Assembly: GCA_963709085.1 (NCBI GenBank)
Contig: CAVPVB010000007.1
Span: 1,302,001-1,366,000 of the forward strand
DNA from: Rhodovastum sp963709085
GTDB lineage: Bacteria > Pseudomonadota > Alphaproteobacteria > Acetobacterales > Acetobacteraceae
Length of the DNA stretch: 64,000 nt
Direction: 5' to 3'
How positions within the stretch are numbered: position 1 is the stretch's first letter; the number at the start of each line of letters is the position of its first letter. Made by a program: the position numbers and the translations under genes. The notes below the pieces were generated by a model, which worked only from the letters and a program-made list of their open reading frames with translations, had not been told where the DNA came from and made no database searches. Shown piece after piece: positions 1 to 8,341 of this stretch.

Positions 1-422
1 CGCGCCAGCCGCGCCGCGGCCAGTACGCGGCGGAACCGCCCGGGATGCGGCAGCACCGCCGCCAGCAGCGCCCGCAGCCCGCGCTCGTGCCAGGGCCGGC
101 GATAGGTTTGCGCGACATAGGTCCGGGCATGATCGATCAGGTGCATGTAGTGCACGCCGGATGGACAGGTCGTCATGCAGGACAGGCAGGACAGGCAGCG
201 ATCGACATGCAGCACCACCTCGGCGGTGGCGGGGCGGCCGGCTTCCAGCATGTCCTTGATGAGGTAGATGCGCCCGCGCGGACTGTCGAGCTCGTCGCCG
301 AGCAACACGAAAGTCGGGCAGGTCGCGGTGCAGAAGCCGCAATGCACGCAGGTGCGCAGCACCTGATTCGAGGCGGCGATCGCCGGGTCGCGGAGCTGGG
401 CGGCAGTGAAGTTCGTCTGCAT
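1..422 (-). CDS. glcF: Glycolate oxidase iron-sulfur subunit GlcF (partial)
   Basis: Electron-transfer subunit of the membrane-associated GlcDEF complex, which oxidises glycolate to glyoxylate. Only the N-terminal 140 residues lie in the window; the gene runs off the left edge. Two 4Fe-4S motifs of the CxxCxxCxxxCP type are visible, CVHCGFCTATCP at residues 25-36 and CLSCLSCMTTCP at 76-87, as expected for the GlcF N-terminal ferredoxin domain. The ATG at 420-422 begins MQTNFTAAQLRD, the usual GlcF start. It lies 30 bp downstream of glcE and is the last gene of the operon. Family assignment is firm; the C-terminal half cannot be checked. Confidence 0.93.
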   Translation of the reverse strand, partial: MQTNFTAAQLRDPAIAASNQVLRTCVHCGFCTATCPTFVLLGDELDSPRGRIYLIKDMLEAGRPATAEVVLHVDRCLSCLSCMTTCPSGVHYMHLIDHARTYVAQTYRRPWHERGLRALLAAVLPHPGRFRRVLAAARLA

Positions 423-452
423 CCTAACGGTCCGCGGGGTAAATCGGCACGG

Positions 453-1667
453 TCACTCGCCGGCCCGCAAGCGGCCCGGGTTGAGGATGCCTTTGGGGTC
501 GAACGCCGCCTTGACCCGGCGGGCGATCGCCGCCAGCGGCGCCGGTTCGGGCGGGATCACTGCCACCGCCGCCCGCAGCGCTTCCGGCGCACGCAGCAGC
601 GTCCAGGTGCCGCCGGCCTCGCGCGCCGCCGCGCAGACCGCGTCATGCGCCGCCGCCGTGGCGGGACCGGCGATCCATACCAGGCCGCCGCCCCAGTCCA
701 GGAACCAGCGCGCGTCGAACATCCGCTCCAGCACCGCGGCGATTCGCGGCCCGGCCGAGGGGCGGACCGAGACGCGCCAGATCGCCCCGGGCTCGTCCAC
801 CAGTGGTGCGGCGTCACGCACCGCCGCCCAAGCCGCCAGCGTGGCCGCGTCGTCCAGCACCTCCGCCGGGCCGAACACCGCAAGGTCGGCGCGCAACCGC
901 TCGCTCCGATAGGCAACGAAGGAAGCGAAGTCTTCCAGGCGGACCAGGGCGGCACCACCCTGCAGCCCCGGCACACGATGGGAAACGGCAGCCGGCAAAT
1001 AGGCGGCGGCGGAAACGCCGTAGGGCGAACCGAGCGCCGCCGCCAGCGCCGCCACCCCCTGCACCGGATCAAGCCCGCGCAGGACCAGCGTCGCCCGTCG
1101 TTCCGGCGCCGGCAGCACCTTCAGGGTGATTTCGGTGAGCACCGCCAGCGTGCCATGGCTGCCGGCCAGCAGCTTGCACAGATCGAGCCCCGTAACGTTC
1201 TTCAGCACCCGCCCGCCGGAACGAATGACCTCGCCGGTGCCATTGACCGCCCGCACCCCCAGCACATGGTCGCGCATCGCCCCCCAGGCGACGCGGCGCG
1301 GGCCGGACAGATTGGCCGCCACCGCCCCGCCCAGAGTCGGCGCGGCGGTGCTGCCGAGCAGGGCGGAGAAATCGGGAATCTCCGCCGTGATCTGCTGCCC
1401 CTTCGCCGCCACCGCCGCGTTCAGATCGGCGACCCGCGTGCCCGCCCGCGCCGACATCACCAGTTCCTGCGGCGAATACAGCGTGACGCCGGTGAGCGCG
1501 CCGGCCGACAGCGCGCGGGCTGCCTGCACCGGCCGCAGCATGGCGCGCTTGGAGCCGTTGCCCAGCACCAGCAGCGGTTCGCCGGCCGCGTACGCCGCGC
1601 GCAACGAAGCCGCCACCCCCGCCTCGTCGGCGGGCGTCAGCGTATCGGCCGAAAGCAGGCCGCTCAT
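453..1667 (-). CDS. glcE: Glycolate oxidase FAD-binding subunit GlcE
   Basis: FAD-binding accessory subunit of glycolate oxidase, 404 residues, somewhat longer than the E. coli protein. The N-terminal half is a PCMH-type FAD domain with a GNGSKRAM segment near residue 35 and a GGAVAANLSG stretch near 130; the C-terminus ends in the typical FDPKGILNPGRL motif that closes this oxidase fold. The ATG start overlaps the glcD stop codon by four bases (ATGA, 1664-1667), which points to translational coupling. A longer open frame upstream lies inside glcD and is not used. It acts with GlcD and GlcF in glycolate and photorespiratory-type C2 metabolism. Confidence 0.92.
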   Translation of the reverse strand: MSGLLSADTLTPADEAGVAASLRAAYAAGEPLLVLGNGSKRAMLRPVQAARALSAGALTGVTLYSPQELVMSARAGTRVADLNAAVAAKGQQITAEIPDFSALLGSTAAPTLGGAVAANLSGPRRVAWGAMRDHVLGVRAVNGTGEVIRSGGRVLKNVTGLDLCKLLAGSHGTLAVLTEITLKVLPAPERRATLVLRGLDPVQGVAALAAALGSPYGVSAAAYLPAAVSHRVPGLQGGAALVRLEDFASFVAYRSERLRADLAVFGPAEVLDDAATLAAWAAVRDAAPLVDEPGAIWRVSVRPSAGPRIAAVLERMFDARWFLDWGGGLVWIAGPATAAAHDAVCAAAREAGGTWTLLRAPEALRAAVAVIPPEPAPLAAIARRVKAAFDPKGILNPGRLRAGE

Positions 1668-3094
1668 GCCAGCGCCGGCTGCAGCGGGAAGACCTTCGAC
1701 GGGTTGAGCAGCCAGCCGGGATCGAACGCGGATTTGATCCGGCGCTGCTGGTCGAGTTCGGTGGCGTTGAACTGCACGCCCATCAGGTCGCGCTTCTCCA
1801 CCCCCACCCCGTGCTCGCCGGTCAGGCAGCCGCCCACCTCGACGCACAGAGTCAGGATATCGGCGCCGAACCGTTCGGCGCGGGCGAAACTGTCGGGGTC
1901 GTTGGCGTCGAACATGATCAGCGGGTGCAGGTTGCCGTCGCCGGCATGAAAGATATTGGCCACCTGCAGGCCGCGCTCGGCGCTCATGTCGCCGATGCGG
2001 TGCAGCACTTCGGCCAGCCGGCTGGTCGGTATGACGCCGTCCATGCACAGATAATCCGGGCTGATCCGCCCGACCGCGCCGAACGCCCCTTTGCGTCCCT
2101 TCCAGATGGCCGCACTTTCCGCCGCCGAGGACGAAATCTTCAGGCTGATCGGATCGTGCCGGGCGCAGATTTCCCGCAGGCGTCCGAGCAGCTCATCCTG
2201 CTCGGCCGGGCTGCCCTCGACCTCGATGATCAGCATCGCCTCGGCATCGAGCGGATAGCCGGCATGGGCGAAAGCCTCGCAGGCATGGATGGCCGGGCGG
2301 TCCATGAACTCCAGCGCCACCGGAATGATGCCGGAGGCGATGATGGCGGCGACGCAGGCACCGGCCACCTCGTTGGCGCGGAAAGCGGCCAGCATGGCGC
2401 GCGCGCCCTCCGGCGAGCGCAGGATGCGCACCGTGACTTCCGTCACGATGGCCAACTGACCCTCGCTGCCGGTAAGCAGCCCGAGCCAGTCATAGCCGGC
2501 GGCGTCCAGATGGGCGCCGCCCACATCGATGACCTGGCCGTCCACGGTGACGATCTTCAGCCCGAGCAGATTGTTGGCGGTCACGCCGTAGCGCAGGCAA
2601 TGGGCGCCGCCCGCATTCATGTTGACGTTGCCGCCGATCATGCAGGCCAGCTGGCTGGACGGGTCGGGGGCGTAGAAGAATCCCTCCGCCTGCACCGCCT
2701 GGGTGATGGCGATATTGGTCACCCCCGCCTGCACCACCGCCAGCCGGTCGGCGGTGTCGATCTCCAGGATGCGGTTCATGCGCATCAGCCCGAGCACCAC
2801 CGCATCCTGCATCGGCAGCGCGCCGCCCGACAGCGAGGTGCCGGCGCCGCGCGGCACCACCCGCACGCCCTCGCGGTGCAGCAATTCCATGATGGCAGCC
2901 ACCTGGGCGGTGGTTTCCGGCAGCACGACGGCCAGCGGCACCTGACGATAGGCGGTCAGCCCGTCGGTCTCGTAGGGCTTCAGCAACAGCGGTTCGGCGA
3001 TCACCCCGTCCGGCGGCAGCAGGCGCCGCAGCCCGGCGACGATGGCGTCGCGGCGGGCGAGCACGTCTTTTCTCGGCGGCAACTGGGCGATCAT
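1664..3094 (-). CDS. glcD: Glycolate oxidase catalytic FAD subunit GlcD
   Basis: Catalytic flavoprotein subunit, 476 residues (family about 480-500). It carries the PCMH FAD-binding motif PRGAGTSLSGGA near residue 80, the GGNVNMNAGG segment, and the C-terminal HAGDGNLHP and GEHGVG motifs of the FAD-linked oxidase C domain. I chose the ATG at 3092-3094 (MIAQLPPRKDVL) because a purine-rich ribosome binding site (GGGGGAGGGGG type) lies a few bases upstream; the longer open frame upstream has no family similarity. It is the first gene of glcD-glcE-glcF. Confidence 0.95.
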   Translation of the reverse strand: MIAQLPPRKDVLARRDAIVAGLRRLLPPDGVIAEPLLLKPYETDGLTAYRQVPLAVVLPETTAQVAAIMELLHREGVRVVPRGAGTSLSGGALPMQDAVVLGLMRMNRILEIDTADRLAVVQAGVTNIAITQAVQAEGFFYAPDPSSQLACMIGGNVNMNAGGAHCLRYGVTANNLLGLKIVTVDGQVIDVGGAHLDAAGYDWLGLLTGSEGQLAIVTEVTVRILRSPEGARAMLAAFRANEVAGACVAAIIASGIIPVALEFMDRPAIHACEAFAHAGYPLDAEAMLIIEVEGSPAEQDELLGRLREICARHDPISLKISSSAAESAAIWKGRKGAFGAVGRISPDYLCMDGVIPTSRLAEVLHRIGDMSAERGLQVANIFHAGDGNLHPLIMFDANDPDSFARAERFGADILTLCVEVGGCLTGEHGVGVEKRDLMGVQFNATELDQQRRIKSAFDPGWLLNPSKVFPLQPALA

Positions 3095-3140
3095 GGTGAC
3101 GTCCCCCTCCCCCCGGCATATGGCGGCGCGGGATGGTCGG

Positions 3141-3173
3141 AAAAAAGAAGACCAGGGCAGCGCCCTGGTCTTC
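3141..3173 (-). terminator. Rho-independent terminator downstream of phaB
   Basis: A perfect 12-bp stem (GAAGACCAGGGC and its complement, 3147-3158 and 3162-3173) with a 3-base loop is followed, in the minus direction, by six T residues (3146-3141). It lies 21 bp past the phaB stop codon and upstream of glcD, so it separates the two transcripts. Confidence 0.9.
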
Positions 3174-3194
3174 ACCGGCGCGACGCCGCCGGGT

Positions 3195-3917
3195 TCAGTA
3201 CATGTGCTGTCCGCCGTTGATCGACAGGGTCGAACCGGTAATGAAGTCACCCTCGTCAGCGGTCAGGAACACCACGCCGCGGGCGATGTCGTCGGCATGG
3301 CCGAGCCGGCCCATCGGAATGCGGGCGATGATCTTCTGCAGCACGTCCTCCGGCACCGCGCGCACCATTTCGGTATCCACATAGCCCGGCGCCACCGCAT
3401 TGACGGTAATACCGAACTTGGCCCCTTCCTGGGCCAGCGCCTTGGTGAAGCCATGGATGCCGGACTTGGCGGCGGCGTAATTGACCTGACCGTACTGGCC
3501 GGCCTGGCCGTTCAGCGAGCCGATATTGACGATGCGGCCGAACTTCGCCGCGCGCATGTCGTCGAACACCAGCTTGCACAGGTTGAAGCAGGAACCGAGG
3601 TTGGTATCGACCACCGCATCCCACATGTCGCGCGTCATCCGCGTCATCGTGGAGTCGCGGGTGATGCCGGCATTGTTGACCAGAATCTCGATCTTGCCGA
3701 TTTCGGCATGAATGCGATCGATCGCTTCCTTGCAGGCCTGGAAGTCGCTGACATCGAATTTGTAGACGGCGATGCCGGTCTCCTCGCGGAAGGCGGCGGC
3801 GGCGGCGTCGTTGCTGGCATAGTTGGCGACCACCGTGCGTCCGGCAGCCTTCAGTTCGCGGCTGATCTCCGCGCCAATGCCGCGCGTACCGCCGGTGACG
3901 AGTGCAATCCTGCTCAT
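3195..3917 (-). CDS. phaB: Acetoacetyl-CoA reductase PhaB
   Basis: NADPH-dependent reductase that makes (R)-3-hydroxybutyryl-CoA, the monomer for polyhydroxybutyrate synthesis. 240 residues, exactly the family length. It shows the TGGTRGIG nucleotide-binding motif near residue 7, NNAG near 85, and a Ser/Tyr-x-x-x-Lys active site (NIGSLNG, then YGQVNYAAAK). The ATG at 3915-3917 is preceded by a GGGAGG ribosome binding site; the longer open frame is not needed. It is a short-chain dehydrogenase, so a fatty-acid FabG role is the alternative, but the C-terminal LSINGGQHMY ending is typical of PhaB. A separate transcription unit ending in the terminator at 3141-3173. Confidence 0.93.
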   Translation of the reverse strand: MSRIALVTGGTRGIGAEISRELKAAGRTVVANYASNDAAAAAFREETGIAVYKFDVSDFQACKEAIDRIHAEIGKIEILVNNAGITRDSTMTRMTRDMWDAVVDTNLGSCFNLCKLVFDDMRAAKFGRIVNIGSLNGQAGQYGQVNYAAAKSGIHGFTKALAQEGAKFGITVNAVAPGYVDTEMVRAVPEDVLQKIIARIPMGRLGHADDIARGVVFLTADEGDFITGSTLSINGGQHMY

Positions 3918-4035
3918 TCGAAACCTCCCTAGTGAAACTTGGACACAACCTAGCATCCATGCCGGGCCGCGCCAGCGTCAACAGGCACCAATCACAGCCG
4001 GGCGTCGTTGACCCAGGTCAAAGCCGCTTGTACGG

Positions 4036-4785
4036 CTACGGGCCGGCTTCCCAGAGCCGGGCGAATGCCAGCAACTCCGCCGGCTCCAGGTCCGAAACGG
4101 CCAGGAACGCCATGCCGCCGGCGCGCCAGCCCACCACCGTATAGCCGTTGCGCGCCCGCTGCGTGGGCGCGGCCGCGCCGGCTTCCGGCCAGACATACAA
4201 ATCGATCAGGTGGCGGTCGCGCCGGTACACCAGGGCGGCCACCGGCCGGCCGCCGAGGTAGTCGAGCCGGCCGCCGAGCAGCGGAAAGCCGGCCGCGAGA
4301 AAATCCCGCACCGGCGGGGCGTAATCGATCCGCCCGTCGAACCAGGGCCGCACCGTGTGGCGGTCGGACGACGGCACGTCCGTCAGGTGGCCGGGCTGCA
4401 GGGCGCGGATGTGGCCGGCCACCGCCTGATCGTCCAGCGTCGTTGCGGCCGGACCGGGCAGCAGCGCCAGCGCCACGCTGGCCGCCACCGCCAGGCCGGC
4501 GCCGAAGGCCAGCGCCGGATGGCGCGCGACACGACGCGCAGGATGGGGGGCCGGATGCGGCGCCCCCTGGGCCACCAGCATCGCGCGCAGCCGGGCCGGC
4601 GCCGCATAAAGCGGCGCCGCGCCGCGCAGCCCGGTGGAGAGGTCGGCGAGTTCCGTCTGCAGCGCCCGGCAGCCGGCGCAGCCTTCCAGATGGGCCTGCA
4701 GCGCCGCCGATTCGGCCACGCTCAGTTCGCCGTCCAGTTCGGCCTGCACCAGCAGCACCTTGTCCGGACAGGGCAGCGCGGTCAT
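4036..4785 (-). CDS. Zinc-finger transmembrane anti-sigma factor
   Basis: Probable membrane anti-sigma factor (249 residues) for the ECF sigma factor encoded just upstream. It has an N-terminal HxxxCxxC zinc motif (HLEGCAGC, about residue 36-43), a single hydrophobic helix near residue 100 (ALAFGAGLAVAASVALALL) and a C-terminal, presumably periplasmic domain containing GYTVVGWRAGGMAFLAVSD, as found in anti-sigma proteins of this class. The start overlaps the sigma gene stop by four bases (4782-4785), the usual arrangement for a sigma/anti-sigma pair. The inducing signal is not visible in the sequence; the cupredoxin two genes upstream hints at redox or copper. Confidence 0.85.
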   Translation of the reverse strand: MTALPCPDKVLLVQAELDGELSVAESAALQAHLEGCAGCRALQTELADLSTGLRGAAPLYAAPARLRAMLVAQGAPHPAPHPARRVARHPALAFGAGLAVAASVALALLPGPAATTLDDQAVAGHIRALQPGHLTDVPSSDRHTVRPWFDGRIDYAPPVRDFLAAGFPLLGGRLDYLGGRPVAALVYRRDRHLIDLYVWPEAGAAAPTQRARNGYTVVGWRAGGMAFLAVSDLEPAELLAFARLWEAGP

Positions 4786-5333
4786 GCCGGCGCCTCCCCG
4801 CACCGCAACAAGGCCCGGCGGGCGCGCCACAGCCGCGACATGACGGTACCGACGGGCACGCCGGTCACCTGGGCGATGTCGCGGTAGGATAGTTCTTCCA
4901 GCTCGCGCAGCACCAGGCATTCGCGCAGCTCGACCGGAAGGGCGGCCAGCGCCGCCGCCAGAATGGCGCGGTCCTGCCGGCGCGACAATGCGGTTTCGGG
5001 ATCGTCGGCGGGATCGGCCGGTTCGTTCACCGCGGTCTCGTCCTCGTCGTCCTGCGTCACCAGCGGCACCTCGCGAGCCCGCGCGCCGGCGGCCAACCGG
5101 TCAAGCGCGGTGTTGCGCACGATCCGCAGCAGCCAGGCGCGCGCATTGGTGCCGCGAAACGATGCGAAATAGGTCAGCGCCCGCAACATGGCGTCCTGCA
5201 CCACATCCTCGGCGGCGACCGGGTCGCGCAGCAGCCAGCGCGCCAGGTTGTAGGCCGCGTCCAGATGGGGCAGCGCCAGCCGTGCGAACGCTCCCCCATC
5301 TGCTGGTGCGTCACCTGGCCCGTCGGCTTCCAT
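4782..5333 (-). CDS. ECF-type RNA polymerase sigma factor
   Basis: Group IV sigma factor of about 183 residues. The sigma-2 region is visible as ARWLLRDPVAAEDVVQDAMLRAL and the sigma-4 helix-turn-helix as LEELSYRDIAQVTGVPVGTVMSRLWRAR; there is an acidic linker between them. I prefer the ATG at 5331-5333, with a weak AAGCGGGG sequence upstream; a GTG at 5346-5348 overlapping the cupredoxin stop (GTGA) is equally possible. It is fifth in an operon that begins with PHA-related genes and is directly followed by its anti-sigma factor. No promoter consensus could be assigned to it. Confidence 0.88.
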   Translation of the reverse strand: MEADGPGDAPADGGAFARLALPHLDAAYNLARWLLRDPVAAEDVVQDAMLRALTYFASFRGTNARAWLLRIVRNTALDRLAAGARAREVPLVTQDDEDETAVNEPADPADDPETALSRRQDRAILAAALAALPVELRECLVLRELEELSYRDIAQVTGVPVGTVMSRLWRARRALLRCGEAPA

Positions 5334-5344
5334 CGCGCCCCGCT

Positions 5345-5689
5345 TCACCGCACCACGATGGTTCCCTGCATGCGCGGATGCAGGGCGCAGAAATAGCCCC
5401 AGTTCCCGGGCCGGTCGAACAACACCTCGAAACTCTCATCGGTGTCCAGCCCGGGCGAGCGGAAGGCCGGCGGCTGCGCGTCGCTGACCACGGTGTGTGG
5501 CATGTCGTCACGGTTGGTCCAGACCACGCGCGTGCCACGTTGCACCGTCAGCACGGCCGGCGAGAACGAGAAATTGTCGATGGTGACGCCCGCCACCACC
5601 GACCCCGCCACCCCGGCGCCGGCCGCCCGCGCGGCCGGCAACAGGGCAAGCAGCAGCGCCGCGCGGCGGCGCATGCGCAGACCGGACAT
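5345..5689 (-). CDS. Small periplasmic cupredoxin (plastocyanin/amicyanin-like)
   Basis: 114-residue blue-copper-type protein. A basic N-terminus followed by a hydrophobic, alanine-rich segment looks like a signal peptide (MRRRAALLLALLPAARAAG). The mature part has the type-1 copper ligands: His in DDMPHTVV, then Cys, His and Met in YFCALHPRMQG. The likely role is periplasmic electron transfer or copper handling. It starts 10 bp after the metallophosphoesterase gene and its stop overlaps a possible GTG start of the sigma gene. The family is clear; the redox partner is unknown. Confidence 0.88.
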   Translation of the reverse strand: MSGLRMRRRAALLLALLPAARAAGAGVAGSVVAGVTIDNFSFSPAVLTVQRGTRVVWTNRDDMPHTVVSDAQPPAFRSPGLDTDESFEVLFDRPGNWGYFCALHPRMQGTIVVR

Positions 5690-5699
5690 GGGCCGACCC

Positions 5700-6632
5700 T
5701 CACGCGCCGAGCGGGGTATCGACCACGGCCAGCCGCGACTGGCCGCGAATGACGCTCACGCTCGCCACGCCGAGCAGCGCGCGCAGCCGTCCGGGCTCCA
5801 CCTTCATCGGCCCGGGGCTCGGCGCGGTGCCCGGCGCGGGCTGCGGGAAGGCGGTGGAGCGGGCGGTGTGGAAGGCGACGTTGCCCTCCACCTTCTGCAG
5901 GATCTGGTGGATATGGCCGTTCAGCACCGTCACCGAACCGAACCGCTGCAGCAGCACGAGCGCCTGCGCGCCGTCCTCGGTGCCCCAGCCCCATTCGCGG
6001 TAGACCACCCAGAGCGGGATATGGGCGAACACGACGATCGGCGTGCTGGCGCTGCGGCCGGCAAGGTCGGCTGCCAGCCAGGCCAGTTGCGCCGGCCCGA
6101 GCGCGCCGAGCCCGCCGGCCTTCAGGTCGGCCACATTGTTCAGGCCGACGAAATGGATACCTTCCCGGTCGAAGCTATAGAATCCGCCATCCGGCGCGCC
6201 CTGCTTCGTCCCCTTCTGGAAGCGGGCGACGAAGGGGCGGCCCGCATCTTCCAGCCAGTCGTGCTCGCCGGGGACATAGTGGGTCTCGATGCCGGTGGCG
6301 CCGATCAATTGCGCCGCGATGTCGAACTGGGCGGGCTTCGACAAATGCGAAACGTCGCCGGTGTGCAGCATCATCGCCGGACGCGGCACCACCACCTGGT
6401 CGAGCGCCGCCTGCAGCGTGCCCGGCGTGTCGGTATTGGGATCGCGCGCAAAGCCGATATGCGAGTCGCTGATCTGGGCGAAGGTGAAACCCGGCGCCGG
6501 CGTGGCCGCCTGCGCCGGGCCGAGCAGGCCGAGCGTGCGCGGCACCCCGCCCGAGACGGTCCATAGCAGCCCGGTGCCCACCCAGGCCATGCAGCTCAGC
6601 AGCGTCCGCCGTCCGGTGTTCGGTTCGTTCAT
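5700..6632 (-). CDS. Exported calcineurin-like metallophosphoesterase
   Basis: 310-residue metallophosphoesterase. Metal-binding motifs occur in the expected order: DSH (QISDSHIG), GDVSH, GEHD (a variant of GNHD), HIPLW and GHIH (VLNGHIHQIL). The N-terminus (GRRTLLSCMAWVGTGLLW) resembles a signal peptide with a twin-arginine-like start, so a periplasmic location is inferred. Its ATG overlaps the stop of the PhaC-like gene by four bases (6629-6632), placing it in the same operon. The substrate cannot be deduced. Confidence 0.87.
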   Translation of the reverse strand: MNEPNTGRRTLLSCMAWVGTGLLWTVSGGVPRTLGLLGPAQAATPAPGFTFAQISDSHIGFARDPNTDTPGTLQAALDQVVVPRPAMMLHTGDVSHLSKPAQFDIAAQLIGATGIETHYVPGEHDWLEDAGRPFVARFQKGTKQGAPDGGFYSFDREGIHFVGLNNVADLKAGGLGALGPAQLAWLAADLAGRSASTPIVVFAHIPLWVVYREWGWGTEDGAQALVLLQRFGSVTVLNGHIHQILQKVEGNVAFHTARSTAFPQPAPGTAPSPGPMKVEPGRLRALLGVASVSVIRGQSRLAVVDTPLGA

Positions 6633-7873
6633 GTCGGTCCCCCGTTTGCAGGCTCCGCGGGGATGACCGGACCGGCGGGGGATTTATTCGCGGCGCGCGA
6701 TTTTTTTTTCCGGCCGCCCCGGGAGGGCAGCCCACCCACCCAGCCCAGCAACGGCCGCCACAGCGCCGCCTCGGCGCCCGAGCCCGCCGCCATGCCGATA
6801 TGGCCGGCCGCCGGCGCGTGCAGCACGGCGCCGCTTATCGCCGCGGCGAGCGGGCGGGCGCTCTCCGGCGGCACGATGCGGTCGCGCGCCGGCACGGCGA
6901 CGAAGCAGGGCATGTCGAGCGCGGCGGGCAACACCGGCAGCCCCGCCACCATCCAAGTGCCGCGCGCCGGGGTATTGGCGCCGTACCAGCCGGTCAGGCA
7001 TTCGCGCGCCACCGGGGCGGCCAGCGGCACGCCGTCGTTCAGCCAGTCCTCCAGCGCCACGAACAGCCGGGCGCGGTCGCTGTCCGGGTCCAGCCGGGCG
7101 AAGGCGCGGTACTTGGCGGCGATGCCGAACGGATCGAGCAGGGAGAACAGCAGTTGCAGCAGATCGACCGGCAGGGTGCCCGCGAAGGCCATCGCCGGCT
7201 CCAGCAGCGGCAGCATCCGCCCCATCTGGGCGGCGCGGCCGGGATCGGCGGCATGAAAATCCCAGGGGGTGGCGAGCAATGCCAGCGCTGCCACCAAATC
7301 CGGCCGGCGCTGCGCCGCCGCGATGGCCAGCAGGCCGCCCATGCAATAGCCGGCCAGCACCACCTTCTCGCCGACCGCCAGCAGCGCCCGTTCCAGCCGT
7401 CCGGCAATGTAGTCGGTCAGGGTAAAACGCCGTTCCGCCTCGCCCGGCCAGCCCCAGTCCAGCAGCAGCACGCGCAGCCCCTGGGTGGCCAGGAAGCGCA
7501 CCATCGAGCGCCCGGGGGCAAGGTCGAGCACGCTGGCGCGGTTGACCAGGCTTGGCACCAGCAGAAGGGTCGGTCCGGTGCCACCGAAATCCAGCAGGCG
7601 GCTGCCGCCCTCGGTCCATATCACCGGCGGGTCGGGCAGGTCGCGCCGCCAGGGGTGGCGACGATAGGCGGCGATGCCGGCGATCAGGTCGCGGTCCTGG
7701 CGCCAGGCTTCCATCAACACCGCGCGAGGGAACGCCTCGGCCTGCCCGGCGGCGGCACGTTGCAACGCTTCGGCGATGCTGCGCGCCTTCTCAGCGGCGG
7801 CGGCGCTGTTCCAGCCCGGCGAGGCGTCGTTCAAGCTCGGCAACCCGGTCACGGAGCTGCTCGACCTCAGCAT
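6629..7873 (-). CDS. PhaC-like polyhydroxyalkanoate synthase (alpha/beta-hydrolase fold)
   Basis: About 414 residues with the PHA-synthase catalytic set: nucleophile Cys in GYCMGG (near residue 178), Asp in PARDRIVPP and His in AAGHIGM, plus the YRRHPWRRDLPDPP N-terminal signature. This fits a class III-type PhaC, which polymerises hydroxyacyl-CoA. An alpha/beta hydrolase with other acyl substrates cannot be excluded. The start is uncertain: ATG at 7873 overlaps the upstream gene by 83 bp, and ATG at 7714 would remove an N-terminal helix that looks genuine. The C-terminus carries a basic tail (GRKKKSRAANK). It is coupled to the metallophosphoesterase by an ATGA overlap. Confidence 0.8.
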   Translation of the reverse strand: MLRSSSSVTGLPSLNDASPGWNSAAAAEKARSIAEALQRAAAGQAEAFPRAVLMEAWRQDRDLIAGIAAYRRHPWRRDLPDPPVIWTEGGSRLLDFGGTGPTLLLVPSLVNRASVLDLAPGRSMVRFLATQGLRVLLLDWGWPGEAERRFTLTDYIAGRLERALLAVGEKVVLAGYCMGGLLAIAAAQRRPDLVAALALLATPWDFHAADPGRAAQMGRMLPLLEPAMAFAGTLPVDLLQLLFSLLDPFGIAAKYRAFARLDPDSDRARLFVALEDWLNDGVPLAAPVARECLTGWYGANTPARGTWMVAGLPVLPAALDMPCFVAVPARDRIVPPESARPLAAAISGAVLHAPAAGHIGMAAGSGAEAALWRPLLGWVGGLPSRGGRKKKSRAANKSPAGPVIPAEPANGGPT

Positions 7874-8171
7874 CGCGAGGGTCAGGTGCAGCAGCAGGGG
7901 CCGCGGGCCGCGCCGGAGCAGCGGCCCCGGCGGCACGTCGGCCGTCCCCGGCAGGCTCATCCGCCAGCCCCCGGGGCAGGCCGCTGATCATGGCACCGGC
8001 CGCCCCCGCCCACAGGGAGAGCATCACATGCCACGTCTCCTGCGCCTCGCGATCCACCGCGAGGGCCGCCAGCTCGCTCTGCCACAGGGTGATCCAGTCC
8101 CGGGCCAGCTCGTGCAGATCCTCGCCGGCCGGGTCGCCCGGCGGGGAGTCGGGCCGATCGCCGCGCGCCAT
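7791..8171 (-). CDS. Small helical protein, PhaE-like position
   Basis: 126-residue protein, first gene of the operon that continues with the PhaC-like synthase. It has an N-terminal helical segment rich in Trp and Leu (LARDWITLWQSELAAL), a Pro/Ala-rich linker and a C-terminal leucine heptad coiled coil (RDRVAELERRLAGLEQ). In class III PHA synthases the partner subunit PhaE sits next to PhaC, but PhaE is usually about three times longer, so this is at best a reduced analogue or a phasin-like partner. The assignment is from position and architecture only; I do not recognise a named family. Confidence 0.62.
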   Translation of the reverse strand: MARGDRPDSPPGDPAGEDLHELARDWITLWQSELAALAVDREAQETWHVMLSLWAGAAGAMISGLPRGLADEPAGDGRRAAGAAAPARPAAPAAAPDPRDAEVEQLRDRVAELERRLAGLEQRRRR

Positions 8172-8290
8172 GCGTCATCCACCCTCCTGCCGCGGTCCGC
8201 ACACCCGGCTGGGATGCATCATAGCAGGGCAGACGGGTTTTGGATGTTGCGGCGCGGCATGCTACCCTCCGTTGCACGCTTGTTCCATCC

Positions 8291-8328
8291 TCATCCATCA
8301 GCCAGCGCATCATCCATCAGCCAGCGCA
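8291..8328. repeat. 19-bp perfect tandem duplication upstream of phaR
   Basis: The 19-mer TCATCCATCAGCCAGCGCA occurs twice head to tail (8291-8309 and 8310-8328), ending 13 bp before the phaR start codon, in the gap between phaR and the divergent PhaE-like gene. It may be a duplicated operator or simply a slippage duplication in the leader. Confidence 0.85.
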
Positions 8329-8341
8329 CCGGGGGGCCCCC

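Noticed and set aside
45..1949. 634-codon plus-strand open frame opposite glcE/glcD
   Set aside because: It is the antisense shadow of high-GC genes. The composition is rich in Arg/Gln/His/Pro, with no domain, while the minus strand encodes clear glycolate oxidase subunits.
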